From JAUZRW01 sp964549915 (GTDB lineage Bacteria; Chloroflexota; Anaerolineae; Aggregatilineales; Phototrophicaceae), in NCBI GenBank assembly GCA_964549915.1, contig CAZJWX010000001.1, forward strand, positions 124,001 to 188,000: a DNA stretch of 64,000 nt. Reading direction: 5' to 3'. The number at the start of each line of letters is the position of its first letter. Position 1 is the first letter of the stretch. The notes under the pieces are model-generated. The model was not told the origin of the DNA. It saw only the letters and a program-made list of their open reading frames with translations, and did not search any database. Shown piece by piece: positions 16,704 to 25,947 of the stretch. The position numbers and the translations under genes were made by a program.

Positions 16704-19694
16704 ATGGCAGAACACTATCGATCCGCAATCTCCGAGGTGCTGCAAGCCTTGCAGACTCATCGAGAAGACGGTCTCACACAGAGTGAAGCGAAGAGACGTC
16801 TGGAAGAGTACGGGCCAAATGCCTTACCGCGTGACGCTGGAGTCAGTTGGCTTGAACTCATCTGGGGGCAGTTCAACGATCCGCTCATCTGGCTGTTGAT
16901 CTTCGCCGCGATTGTCTCGGCAGTGCTGGGCGAAGTCACCGATATGATCGTCATCAGCATCATTGTCATCCTCAACGCGGCGCTGGGCATCTACCAGGAA
17001 TATCAGGCGGAGCAAGCGCTGGCCGCACTCAGTGCCATGCAGGTGCCCAAAGTTACGGTGCGGCGCGATGGCACCGTCACCCAGATCAGCGCGGAAGACC
17101 TCGTACCCGGTGACATCGTGCTGCTGGAGGAAGGGGACAGCGTGCCCGCCGATGGGCGCGTCATCGAAAGTAGCTCCCTGCGCGTGCAGGAAGCGGCGCT
17201 GACGGGCGAATCGCTCCCCGTGAATAAGCAGACTGAGCCGATAGCCGGGAATGGCAAAGTCGCTGTCGGTGACCGCAATAACATGGTGTTCATGGGCACG
17301 GCGGTCAATTATGGTCGCGGCGAAATGGTCGTCACAGAGACCGGGCTGAGTACCGAACTGGGCGAAATCGCCAATATGTTGCAGCAGGTGGAACAGGGCG
17401 AAACGCCGTTGCAGCGTCGCCTTGCCCAACTGGGACGTGTGCTGACGATTGCGGCGATCATCATCGTGGCAATTGTCTTTGCGGTCGGTGTGCTGGTGCA
17501 GGGCATCCCGATTCAGCAGATGTTCTTGATTGCGGTCAGCCTCGCGGTTGCTGCGGTGCCGGAAGGCTTGCCGGCCCTGGTGACGATTGGCCTCTCCCTC
17601 GGCGCAGGGCGCATGGTCGCACGCAATGCGCTGATCCGTCGCCTGCCCGCTGTAGAAACGCTCGGCAGTGTGAACGTGATCTGCTCGGATAAGACGGGCA
17701 CGCTCACCAAGAATGAGATGACCGCCACGTACCTCGCCCTGCCAGGGCATGATGATGTCGTCATCAGTGGCATTGGTTACACGCCGCAGGGGGATTTCGA
17801 AGAAGAAGATGGCGATCCCATCGACCCCGAAAACGACGATGCGCTCGGGCGTTTCCTGAAGGCGATGGCGCTTTCGACCAATGCCCACCTGGAGCAAATC
17901 AACGATGAGGGCATGATGAACGTGGTCGGTGATACCACGGAAGGTGCGTTGATCGTTGCCGCGCAAAAGGTCGGTTGGACGCGGGCGCAGCTTGAAAAAG
18001 ATCTGCCGCGTGTGGCAGAACTGCCCTTCAGCAGCGAACGCAAGGCCATGACCACGGTACATGATGTCGTCGGCGAGCGTGCACGCAAATTGTTCGATAC
18101 ATCAGACTACATCTCCATCACCAAGGGTGCGCCCGATCGTTTGATCCAGTGGGCTGCCTATGAACATGTTCCTGATGGTCGCGTCGAATTGACGGATGAG
18201 CGTCGCCAGCAGTGGGAAGAGCACACCGAGACGATGGCGAGCGATGGCTTGCGCGTCCTGGGTGTGGCCTATCGCTGCCTGGATGAGAATCCCGGCGCGG
18301 AGATCGACGAAGAAATTGAGCGCGACCTGGTGCTCGTCGGTTTGGTCGGCATCCTCGACCCGGCGCGTCCGGAAGCCAAAGAAGCGGTTGCCACTGCACG
18401 TAGTGCGGGTATCCGTTCCATCATGATCACAGGTGACCATGCCCTGACGGCTGAAGCCATCGCCCGCGACCTCGGCATCCTGCAAGAAGGGGAACGCGCG
18501 GTTACTGGTAACCAGCTTGATGCAATGACGGACGAGGAGATCAGCAAAAAGCTGGAGAGTGTATCCGCCTTCGCCCGCGTGTCGCCCTCGCACAAGCTGA
18601 AGTTGGTCAAGATGCTGCAAGAGAAGGGCAACATTGCGGCCATGACTGGCGATGGCGTCAATGATGCTCCGGCGCTGAAGCAGGCCGATATTGGCGTGGC
18701 AATGGGCATCACGGGCACGGATGTCAGTAAGGGCGCTTCTGAGATGGTGCTGACCGACGATAACTTCGCGAGTATCGTCGCCGCCATTGAAGAAGGCCGC
18801 GCGATCTACGACAACATCCGCAAATTCATCAAATACCTGCTGAGTTCCAACGTCGGCGAGATTCTGGTGATGTTTGTGGCGCTGCTGGCGAACCTGAAAG
18901 TGCCGCTACTCGCCATTCAGATTCTGTGGATCAACCTCGTCACGGATGGGCTTCCGGCGATTGCCCTGGGCTTCGAGCCTGCTGAAGAAGACGTGATGCG
19001 GCGCAGGCCACGCCCCAGAAATGAGAGCATCTTCGCGGGGGGGATTGGCCGTCATATCGTCACCATCGGCATCTTGATCGCGATCCTGACCCTGGGTGGC
19101 TACATCTGGGGGTATGCACACAATAACCTCGATCCGTTCTCGGATACGCACGGGTTGGAGCATTTCAACTACGAGGAACTGCTGACCTTCGCGGATCGTA
19201 CAGCGGCGACACGCGCCGAGATCGAAGAGATGGTGCCCGAGAATTGGGATGAACTGACTGAAGAAGAGCGTATCGAGGTCATCTTGCCGGAGACCGAAGG
19301 CGACGGCGAGGAAATTGTCTTCGAAGAAGAGGGCGGCGGCCTGACCGGACTGGCAGAACGCATCCCGCGCTCGATTGCCTTCACGATTCTGGCATTCACG
19401 CAGATGTTCGAGGTGATGGCGATTCACGCCGGAGATCGCGCGTCCTTTTTCCGCACGGGCTTCAAGAGCAATCGCCTGTTGTTGGGCGCGGTGATTTCAA
19501 CCTTCATCCTGCAACTGATCGTGCTCTATGTGCCGTTCATGCAGGCCAGCTTCGATACAGCCTCGCTGAGCGCGACTGAAATGCTGGTTTGCTTCTTGCT
19601 AGGTGCGGTGATCCTCTTCGCAGTGGAACTCGAGAAGGTCTATAACCGCCGCGAAGCCAGCGATCAGTACGTGGAGCAGCCCAGTCCTGCCTGA
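16704..19694 (+). CDS. Cation-transporting P-type ATPase (P2, calcium-pump-like)
   Basis: The 996-residue pump belongs to the P2 group (SERCA/PMR1-like). The N-terminal cation ATPase domain is followed by the actuator motif TGES (167-170), membrane helix 4 with VPEGLPA, phosphorylation motif DKTGTLT (Asp 329) and hinge TGDGVNDAPA (648-657). Helix 6, NLVTDGLPA, carries the Asn and Asp that bind Ca2+ in this group. It should use ATP to export Ca2+ or a related cation. An unusual acidic insertion of about 70 residues (816-885) lies in the predicted outside loop between helices 7 and 8. The ATG at 16704 has GGAAGGGG 5 bases before it and is chosen over an in-frame ATG at 16665. Confidence 0.92.
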   Translation: MAEHYRSAISEVLQALQTHREDGLTQSEAKRRLEEYGPNALPRDAGVSWLELIWGQFNDPLIWLLIFAAIVSAVLGEVTDMIVISIIVILNAALGIYQEYQAEQALAALSAMQVPKVTVRRDGTVTQISAEDLVPGDIVLLEEGDSVPADGRVIESSSLRVQEAALTGESLPVNKQTEPIAGNGKVAVGDRNNMVFMGTAVNYGRGEMVVTETGLSTELGEIANMLQQVEQGETPLQRRLAQLGRVLTIAAIIIVAIVFAVGVLVQGIPIQQMFLIAVSLAVAAVPEGLPALVTIGLSLGAGRMVARNALIRRLPAVETLGSVNVICSDKTGTLTKNEMTATYLALPGHDDVVISGIGYTPQGDFEEEDGDPIDPENDDALGRFLKAMALSTNAHLEQINDEGMMNVVGDTTEGALIVAAQKVGWTRAQLEKDLPRVAELPFSSERKAMTTVHDVVGERARKLFDTSDYISITKGAPDRLIQWAAYEHVPDGRVELTDERRQQWEEHTETMASDGLRVLGVAYRCLDENPGAEIDEEIERDLVLVGLVGILDPARPEAKEAVATARSAGIRSIMITGDHALTAEAIARDLGILQEGERAVTGNQLDAMTDEEISKKLESVSAFARVSPSHKLKLVKMLQEKGNIAAMTGDGVNDAPALKQADIGVAMGITGTDVSKGASEMVLTDDNFASIVAAIEEGRAIYDNIRKFIKYLLSSNVGEILVMFVALLANLKVPLLAIQILWINLVTDGLPAIALGFEPAEEDVMRRRPRPRNESIFAGGIGRHIVTIGILIAILTLGGYIWGYAHNNLDPFSDTHGLEHFNYEELLTFADRTAATRAEIEEMVPENWDELTEEERIEVILPETEGDGEEIVFEEEGGGLTGLAERIPRSIAFTILAFTQMFEVMAIHAGDRASFFRTGFKSNRLLLGAVISTFILQLIVLYVPFMQASFDTASLSATEMLVCFLLGAVILFAVELEKVYNRREASDQYVEQPSPA

Positions 19695-19732
19695 GGGATG
19701 AGCGCCACGTTGCCCACCGCAAGTCGAAACAT

Positions 19733-19762
19733 AAAGGGACGTACCGGCTGGTGCGTCCCTTT
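19733..19762. terminator. Bidirectional terminator between ATPase and histidine kinase
   Basis: AAAGGGACG and CGTCCCTTT form a perfect 9-bp stem with a 12-nt loop between two convergent genes. The A and T ends of the stem give a short U run in either direction. Confidence 0.65.
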
Positions 19763-19803
19763 GCTATTCTGGTTGTGGGGTGGAAATCCGATCGGAAGCG
19801 CGT

Positions 19804-21672
19804 TCAAACGCTGGGTGATATCTGCCCCGCCGTTATATCGCGCTTCTTGCGCAGCGGTCGACGTGGCTGGATCAGCGGCTTGCGGCTGGCGCTGGGTAGA
19901 TTCTCGTCTTCGATGGGTACCCGCACAATAATCGTCGTGCCTTTGCCCGGAGCGCTCTGCAAATCGAAGACGCCGTTGACCAGTTCGGCACGTTCGCGCA
20001 TATTCACCATACCGAAGCTGCCGCGCTTGTTATAATCGCCCAGCACTTCGCTGGGTTCGAAGCCTTTGCCATTGTCCTGCACGCGCATGACAACTTCGTC
20101 ACCCTCTACCGTACCACGCACACGGATCAACGATGCTCCGGCGTATTTGCGTGCGTTATTCGCTGCCTCTTCGATCAAGTAGAAGATCGTGCCCTTGGCT
20201 TCCTGTTCGAGCAAGTCCTCGATCCTCGGATCAACATCGACCTGCATGGGCTGCTTGTACGTCTGGTTCATCTTATCTGAAAGCTGTGCCAGGGCTGTGG
20301 TCAGGCCGGATGATTCCAGTGCCAGAGGACGGAGAGCGAACATCACGTGGCGAATCTCTTCCGTCGCCCGTAACGCCATCTGGCGAATGTTCTCGACTTC
20401 GTCCTTGAGGGTCTCCGGCTGTCGTTCCGCGATAATCGGAATGGTGGAGAGATGCATCGCCACTGCGGAGACGGTTTGCGTGGGGATGTCGTGCAGGTCG
20501 CGCACCAGCGCGGCGCGCGCGTTCTCTTCGATGCGAATGATGCGTTCTTTCTCATCCTGCAAATTGGCATACAGGACAGAGTTTTTCAGGGCAACTGTGG
20601 CCTGGACGCCAATCGCTTCCAGCGTGTCGATGTGATCTTCGTTGATGGCTTTGGGCGCGGTGCTGCCGAAGACCAGCACGCCGTACGTCTCGAATTGCGC
20701 ACGCAGCGGAATGGCCAGTGTGGTGCGGATGTTGGCGAAAGCATTCAGGACACCCAGTTCCGGGTCTTCGTCGCCGCCATCCTCGATGACCGGGACGCCT
20801 TCCTGCATGGCCTTGCCGATGATGCCGCTTTGTCCGGCGAACGTCTTGTGCATATCCAGCGGCTGTAGGCCGCGTGCCGTCGCAATTTGCAGTATGCCCT
20901 TCTCGCCGACCATCAGCGCCAGGCCGACAACGCGCTGTTTCGCGTCCTGGCGGATGCTCAGGCGTCCGATGTTCATGGCGGCATCCAGAATGCGATCATA
21001 GTTCAGGGTCGCGTTGAGCGTGGCAGCCATCTCGGAGAAAGACTTGGCCCGCTCGCGCATATCGACCAGGCGCTTGCGTGTCTCTTCAATTTCTTTGCGA
21101 ACGAACTTACGATTGTTGTTGTTCTCTTCATCCAGCAGGTTATACCAGAGCGCCGCCAGCCCCGTCACCAGAATCGCAAAAATCGTCAGCAGGATGTAAG
21201 TCGTTGAGTCTGTTTGTAAGAAGCTCGTCGAGCCTTCGTTTCGAATCATGAGTCCAATCACCAGCGCGATCAAGACGCCGATGGCGTGCATCACGCCAAG
21301 CTGGGAGCCAAGCTGCAACATCCCCAGGACGATCAGCGTCATCACGATGGAAGCGGTGAGCAGGGGTTGCTGCTGCCCCAGGTAATACCCATAGACGCCA
21401 GTCAATGTCCAGTTGATCAACAGCGGTGCCAGGAAAGTATATTGGCGCAGCGGCTTGATCAGCGCGAGGACGATCAGGGCAATTGCTCCGATCATGCCGA
21501 CCGCCGCCGGAACGAGAAATTCGCCGCGCTGCGGGATTGCCTCCAGCGGCACGCGCAACACGAAATACGTGGCAAGCCCAAATCCTGCAACGACCAGGAC
21601 ATGCGTCAGGAGCAGGAGTGAATTACGACCAAGTTGTATGCCGGAGGAGCGTTTACGCATCTCGATATCCAC
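19804..21672 (-). CDS. Membrane GAF histidine kinase (NarL/LiaS-type HisKA_3)
   Basis: The 622-residue kinase has six or seven hydrophobic helices in residues 18-185, then a short coiled coil, a GAF domain (about 235-375), the dimerisation helix with the phosphorylated His (RDLHDIPTQ, His 394), and a HATPase_c domain. The ATP-lid residues are NNARKYA, DNGKGFE and GSFGMVNM. No cognate response regulator lies beside it, so it is an orphan or pairs with a regulator elsewhere. The GTG at 21672 is used here; an ATG at 21660 is equally possible. It lies 102 bases downstream of the Argonaute gene on the same strand. Confidence 0.88.
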   Translation of the reverse strand: MDIEMRKRSSGIQLGRNSLLLLTHVLVVAGFGLATYFVLRVPLEAIPQRGEFLVPAAVGMIGAIALIVLALIKPLRQYTFLAPLLINWTLTGVYGYYLGQQQPLLTASIVMTLIVLGMLQLGSQLGVMHAIGVLIALVIGLMIRNEGSTSFLQTDSTTYILLTIFAILVTGLAALWYNLLDEENNNNRKFVRKEIEETRKRLVDMRERAKSFSEMAATLNATLNYDRILDAAMNIGRLSIRQDAKQRVVGLALMVGEKGILQIATARGLQPLDMHKTFAGQSGIIGKAMQEGVPVIEDGGDEDPELGVLNAFANIRTTLAIPLRAQFETYGVLVFGSTAPKAINEDHIDTLEAIGVQATVALKNSVLYANLQDEKERIIRIEENARAALVRDLHDIPTQTVSAVAMHLSTIPIIAERQPETLKDEVENIRQMALRATEEIRHVMFALRPLALESSGLTTALAQLSDKMNQTYKQPMQVDVDPRIEDLLEQEAKGTIFYLIEEAANNARKYAGASLIRVRGTVEGDEVVMRVQDNGKGFEPSEVLGDYNKRGSFGMVNMRERAELVNGVFDLQSAPGKGTTIIVRVPIEDENLPSASRKPLIQPRRPLRKKRDITAGQISPSV

Positions 21673-21687
21673 CCATTTGCATTTTCA

Positions 21688-21721
21688 ATTATTACACTAG
21701 CATGTTTCCAGGGGGGAAACA
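21688..21721 (-). promoter_or_regulatory. Extended -10 and inverted repeat between Argonaute and histidine kinase
   Basis: On the minus strand TGTAATAAT (21688-21696) resembles an extended -10 element, with transcription starting just before the kinase. TGTTTCC/GGAAACA (21703-21709 and 21715-21721) forms a 7-bp repeat where a -35 box would be. It could be a regulator site or a weak terminator of the Argonaute transcript. Confidence 0.35.
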
Positions 21722-21774
21722 ACAAAGAAAGGTGTGTCGTACGCAGTACAGACGGTTCGTTTTTCCCAACCCGG

Positions 21775-23853
21775 TCATAGCCAGAACGGTACATCACCCT
21801 GTGTATTCTGTGGCAGCATCCCGCGCCCCAGCCACTCTGCCAGGTCAGCCGCATGTTGCACGGTGACGGGCAGCGCCGCCGCACCCTGCGACCCGTAATG
21901 CAGCAGTGTCCAGGCCAGGACGGAATAAACGGCTTGTTCCACCGTCAGGTCGCTGCGCTCCATACGGATGTGCAAAGGCTGCGCCGTGCGCTCAATGCCG
22001 GGCGAGGTGCTGATGACGAAGGCTTCGGTGTCGCTCAGGCGGAATGTGCTGCCCCAGGGCGCCTGTGTGACCTGCTTTTCCAGCCCATACAAGCGCGGAA
22101 CGTGTTGGCGGAGAATTTCAACCGGGTAGAATGTCGCCCCCAGTTCCTGCGCCAGCGCGTGCAGCATCCGTCGGATGTCTGGCGGGAGCCGCCCTGCATG
22201 ATGCAGGATGACTCTTTTGCCATTAAAGAACAGTGTAGGGAAGACACGTTGCAAAATACTAAAAGGTATTGGCTCGTCTCGCTCCAGTTCTGTTAGTTCC
22301 AGGAAATACTGCATGAACAGGCCGTCACGGCGGTAGATTCGGGTCATGACTGCTACGCGATCCCCGCGCGAGAGATGTTCGCGCACCACATCGAAGCCGA
22401 CCACCAACTGCGCGAATTCCAGCGGTTCGGTCAGCGCGAAAGGCACATTGCCCGTTTTCGCCAGCACGCCCATGATGACCAGCGCCATCGCGTCCGGGTC
22501 GTGCATCGTGCGCTCATAGACTGCATGGGATGCGATGCCCTTGCCCAGCGTCAGCGACTTGAGATGTTCCAGGCTGGGATCGTGATCGCCCTCCGCGTCC
22601 GGGAAGAAGGCCAGTACTGCATGCGGCTCCTCTTTTTCGACGACGCGCACCGCGCTGGCGATGTTCTTTTCATTGACGACGCGCACATTGCGTTCGCGGA
22701 TCAAATCGATCTCGAATCCGAAGTCGCGTTCAATCTGGCGGCGCATGGCTTCCATGAAGTCCGAAGCGATGTTATCCAGCGTGTTGATGACCGCCAGCTT
22801 GATGGGCTTTTCCTGGAAACGCGGATGCGCGGCGAAGAGGCCGCTCTGCAAAAAATCCGCCGCCAGCGTCTCGCGATCATAGGGGCGCACGCGCCCTTCG
22901 GCGAAGGTCAGGCTGGGGGTGAAATCCATCTGCACGAACAGCGCGGGATGGGTGCGGCTGTTGTAGGCGTTCTCGATCAATCCGGCGTTCTTGAGCACAT
23001 CAGATGCCGTCCGCACGATCTTCGCCCGCACGGAGGGAGCCAACTGCAGCGCTTGCAGCGCCTTCGCGCCATCCACGCCGAAGCGTTCCCATTCCTCGGC
23101 ATGGGAGCGAATGACGATGCGCAGGGCACTGGCAGGCAGGGCGTATTGTGCATCATCGACGGCAATTTCCACGACGGTATCGGTATCCGGTGCAGCCTGA
23201 AGCACTCGTTGCAGCAGGACATGCCGCGTATCCGCCAGCAGCCCCTGGCGTTCCGTACCCAATGCCCCGTTGACTCGTCGCACAGTCGCCAGCATACCCG
23301 CCGAAGTGCGATCCATCACGCGCAGGCCGACGACCCCTTCCCCGTCTGTCTCGTCGATGTACTGCTGCAAATTGCGCTCGTAGACCAAATGGGACTGAAT
23401 GGAGAGGGAAACTGCCGGATACCCATCGATGTCCCAGGGGCGTAGGGATGGTTCGCGCATCGCGTAGGCATTGGGGATGCGTGTACCCAGGTCGTGCAGG
23501 GCATCCCGCAGCGCGGATTGGTGGGTGTGATGGATGCGGGTCTGCAAGACGAAATCCGCTGCCGTCCGGGCGTCTGGCTGCCAATCGAGCAGCGGCACCA
23601 GCTCTATCGCGCTTTCGCCACCCTGAATCCGGGCAAGGGCGTCCGCGATGGCTTCCGCATCCGCAGGAGCATCGGTGATGATCCGGCCTGAACTTTGAAC
23701 CCAGTCCCCAGGGAGCCAGCGCCGCAGCCCGTCTGCGATATGGCTCGCAAGCATCCCCGCATCCGGCGTCCTTGCCACTTCATAGGCTGCCAGTGGCGGA
23801 ATCTGTTCCAGCACTACCGGGAAACATTCGATGAAAAGATCATGCTGTGCCAT
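21775..23853 (-). CDS. ago: Long prokaryotic Argonaute, probably catalytically inactive
   Basis: This 692-residue protein matches long prokaryotic Argonautes in length and order. The N/L1/PAZ region occupies about 1-290. GLIENAYNSR and the following HPALF resemble the linker before MID. The MID domain is about 345-470, with LKSLTLGKGIASHAVYERTM and GVLAKTGNVPFAL, where Lys 432 and Lys 466 are candidate guide 5'-phosphate contacts. The PIWI domain runs from about 475. Its first catalytic Asp is kept (VVGFDVV, Asp 488), but the motif that normally reads RDG is HHAG (Ala 553). In the terminal LPVTVQHAAD motif the position of the fourth acid is Ala 669 in an ungapped comparison. It should therefore bind guide and target without slicing. 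ATG 23853 is preferred over an in-frame start at 23907. Base composition looks like that of its neighbours. Confidence 0.85.
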   Translation of the reverse strand: MAQHDLFIECFPVVLEQIPPLAAYEVARTPDAGMLASHIADGLRRWLPGDWVQSSGRIITDAPADAEAIADALARIQGGESAIELVPLLDWQPDARTAADFVLQTRIHHTHQSALRDALHDLGTRIPNAYAMREPSLRPWDIDGYPAVSLSIQSHLVYERNLQQYIDETDGEGVVGLRVMDRTSAGMLATVRRVNGALGTERQGLLADTRHVLLQRVLQAAPDTDTVVEIAVDDAQYALPASALRIVIRSHAEEWERFGVDGAKALQALQLAPSVRAKIVRTASDVLKNAGLIENAYNSRTHPALFVQMDFTPSLTFAEGRVRPYDRETLAADFLQSGLFAAHPRFQEKPIKLAVINTLDNIASDFMEAMRRQIERDFGFEIDLIRERNVRVVNEKNIASAVRVVEKEEPHAVLAFFPDAEGDHDPSLEHLKSLTLGKGIASHAVYERTMHDPDAMALVIMGVLAKTGNVPFALTEPLEFAQLVVGFDVVREHLSRGDRVAVMTRIYRRDGLFMQYFLELTELERDEPIPFSILQRVFPTLFFNGKRVILHHAGRLPPDIRRMLHALAQELGATFYPVEILRQHVPRLYGLEKQVTQAPWGSTFRLSDTEAFVISTSPGIERTAQPLHIRMERSDLTVEQAVYSVLAWTLLHYGSQGAAALPVTVQHAADLAEWLGRGMLPQNTQGDVPFWL

Positions 23854-23910
23854 GTGATTTCTCGCTGTGCATGCTGCCATTATGTGCCCAAGGGCGCGAT
23901 GGCGCAACTT

Positions 23911-23938
23911 TTGGCTTGTGGCAGTTTTCCGCTATACT
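23911..23938 (+). promoter_or_regulatory. Promoter for the GNAT gene
   Basis: TTGGCT (23911-23916) and TATACT (23933-23938) are 16 bases apart, with the start codon 61 bases downstream. It sits in the 145-bp divergent gap shared with the Argonaute gene. Confidence 0.45.
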
Positions 23939-23998
23939 GCTAGACAGGCTTATTTGTTCGTTGTCGCAACGATCATCCACCCTGCAAAGGTTGTACGT

Positions 23999-24562
23999 AT
24001 GAATCAGGCATCATTTGTCATCCGTCCGCTGCAACGCGAAGACCGCGAATGGGTCGCGCATTTGCTCGATCAGCGCTGGGGATCAACGCAGATTGTCTCT
24101 CGCGGACGGGCATTGTACGGACACCTGCTTCCCGGCTATGTGGCGGAACGTCCGCTGCCGCCGGATGATGACGCCGTGCCGGGTGACGCCACTGACGACG
24201 ACGAGACCGAAGAGAACCCGGCGGTGAAAATGGAAAAGGTCGGCTTGTTGACGTACAACGTTGAGGAGCAAGATTGCGAAATCGTCACGCTGGATAGCCT
24301 GGAAGAAGGGATAGGCATCGGGACGGCGCTCGTGAATGCGCTCAAAGAAGCGGCGAAAGAGGCCGATATTCAGCGGCTGTGGCTGGTGACCACCAACGAC
24401 AACCTCACGGCGCTGAAATTCTGGCAGAAGCGTGATTTCCGCCTGGTGACGGTGCACCGCGATGCAATCGCCCAGGCACGTCGCCTGAAACCGCAGATCC
24501 CAATCATTGGCATTGATGGCATCCCGATTCGGGATGAGTTGGAACTCGAATTCGAGACGTAG
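23999..24562 (+). CDS. GNAT-family N-acetyltransferase
   Basis: The 187-residue protein has the GNAT layout: an N-terminal FVIRPLQREDREWV strand-helix, an acetyl-CoA-binding motif around EEGIGIGTALVNAL (a variant of the Q/R-x-x-G-x-G/A loop), and the LTALKFWQKRDFRLV segment of the last helix and strand. An acidic Asp/Glu/Thr insert at about residues 55-78 is unusual. The family transfers acetyl groups from acetyl-CoA to amines; substrate unknown. The ATG at 23999 has AAAGG 8 bases upstream; the frame is open further upstream but contains no family sequence. It is divergent from the Argonaute gene and need not be functionally linked. Confidence 0.8.
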   Translation: MNQASFVIRPLQREDREWVAHLLDQRWGSTQIVSRGRALYGHLLPGYVAERPLPPDDDAVPGDATDDDETEENPAVKMEKVGLLTYNVEEQDCEIVTLDSLEEGIGIGTALVNALKEAAKEADIQRLWLVTTNDNLTALKFWQKRDFRLVTVHRDAIAQARRLKPQIPIIGIDGIPIRDELELEFET

Positions 24563-24569
24563 AGCCAGA

Positions 24570-24587
24570 GAAAATGCTCTGAGAGCA
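24570..24587 (-). terminator. Small terminator for the GAF histidine kinase gene
   Basis: On the minus strand the short stem TGCTC/GAGCA with a 3-nt loop is followed by TTTTCTC. It lies about 90 bases past the kinase stop, between convergent genes. Confidence 0.4.
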
Positions 24588-24676
24588 CGGCCCTACGCCC
24601 CGCCTCGGATCGCACACCGCAGCGCGTCTGGCTGTAATCCCCCTGACGTTTCACCCATTCTGCTGTTCGACCCCTA

Positions 24677-25801
24677 TCAGACTGGACGCAGCGGAATCTC
24701 GATTGTCACCGATGTGCCCTTGCCGGGGCTGGTCTGGATATCCACACTTCCATTGTGCAGTCGTGCACGCTGGTACATGTTGCGCAGCCCCAGGCCGGAT
24801 TTGTCGTAGCCGTTGTTCAGGTCGAAGCCTGCGCCGTTATCCGTCACCACGATGCGGAACAGGTCTTCCAGCACTTCTGCCTGAACGCGCACGCGCGAGG
24901 CCTGCGCGTGCCGGATCGCGTTGCTGATGGCTTCGTTCGCGATCAGACAAATCGAGCCGAAACGTGCTGCGTTGAAGGGCGGGTCGCAGTGCGGCGCATC
25001 AATGACGAAGTTCATATCAGCCGGGGGATGCAGACGATCCTTGATTTCCACCAGGGCATCGAAGACGTTCTGCTTGCGATGGTCGCGGTTACGCAAATCG
25101 GTGATGTAGTGGCGGATGTCATCAATGACATCATTGAGGCTCTCCACGACGGGTTCCAATTGGTCAACGTTGATGGTCTCGTTATTGCGCCGCATCAAGT
25201 CCACCAGCATGCCAATGCCATACAGCGATTGAATGATGCCGTCGTGCAATTCCATGCCGATTCGTTCGCGCTCTTCCAGCAGTTGCAGGCGATTGTGCTG
25301 CTGGCGTATCTCCGCCGTTGCAATTGCCAGGGCAGCGTACCCCGCCAGCGTCTCGATCAGCAGTTGGTCTTCGTCGGTGAAGTCACTTCCATCTCTCTTG
25401 TCGGTCAGGTAGAGCATCCCATAAAGCTGCTCACCGACGATGACGGGAACGCCGAGGAAACTGGTCATCGGCGGATGATTCTCCGGGAAGCCTGCCGAAC
25501 GAGGGTCTTCCTGCATGCGCGTCAGGCGAATCGACTTGCGTTCGCGCATAATGGCCCCAATCAGGCCGTGCCCGACGGGTAAATGATCGATTTTTGCGAT
25601 CTCTTGCGCACTCATGCCTGTCGTCTCGAAGTAACGCAGGCTGCCCTTACCATCGGGTACCCCCAGGGCTGCGTACTTCGCGTTGACCAGTTCACCAGAG
25701 TACTGCGCGATGCGTTCCAGAACGGTGCGGAGTTCCTGACCCTCCGCCGCGTAGATTACGGCACTAGCGATTTCTTTCAGACGCCCAAGGACATTGCTCA
25801 T
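24677..25801 (-). CDS. Cytoplasmic GAF-domain histidine kinase (NarL-type)
   Basis: The 374-residue kinase has no membrane segment. A GAF domain covers about residues 18-165, the His-phosphotransfer helix contains RIGMELHDGIIQSL (His 186), and the HATPase_c domain covers about 275-374 with NEAISNAIRHA, DNGAGFDL and GLGLRNM. The GAF segment GHGLIGAIMRERKSIRL resembles that of DevS-like sensors, which bind haem or small molecules; no ligand can be assigned from sequence. It is divergent from the response regulator gene at 25948, the obvious partner. Confidence 0.9.
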   Translation of the reverse strand: MSNVLGRLKEIASAVIYAAEGQELRTVLERIAQYSGELVNAKYAALGVPDGKGSLRYFETTGMSAQEIAKIDHLPVGHGLIGAIMRERKSIRLTRMQEDPRSAGFPENHPPMTSFLGVPVIVGEQLYGMLYLTDKRDGSDFTDEDQLLIETLAGYAALAIATAEIRQQHNRLQLLEERERIGMELHDGIIQSLYGIGMLVDLMRRNNETINVDQLEPVVESLNDVIDDIRHYITDLRNRDHRKQNVFDALVEIKDRLHPPADMNFVIDAPHCDPPFNAARFGSICLIANEAISNAIRHAQASRVRVQAEVLEDLFRIVVTDNGAGFDLNNGYDKSGLGLRNMYQRARLHNGSVDIQTSPGKGTSVTIEIPLRPV

Positions 25802-25947
25802 CGGTAAACCATGACATTTTTCACTAGTCTGAACATTGTGGAAAAATTAAACTGCAAAGTGTTGTAAGATGCTACATTGGCCTGCCGTAGCCTTTGCGCA
25901 TTGTACAGGATGTTGCGTAATTGGCAAAGTTTGAGAAGGACATTTTG

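Noticed and set aside
21775..23853. Recent horizontal transfer of the Argonaute region
   Set aside because: No transposase, integrase, tRNA end or attachment repeat is visible, and base and codon usage look like the neighbours.
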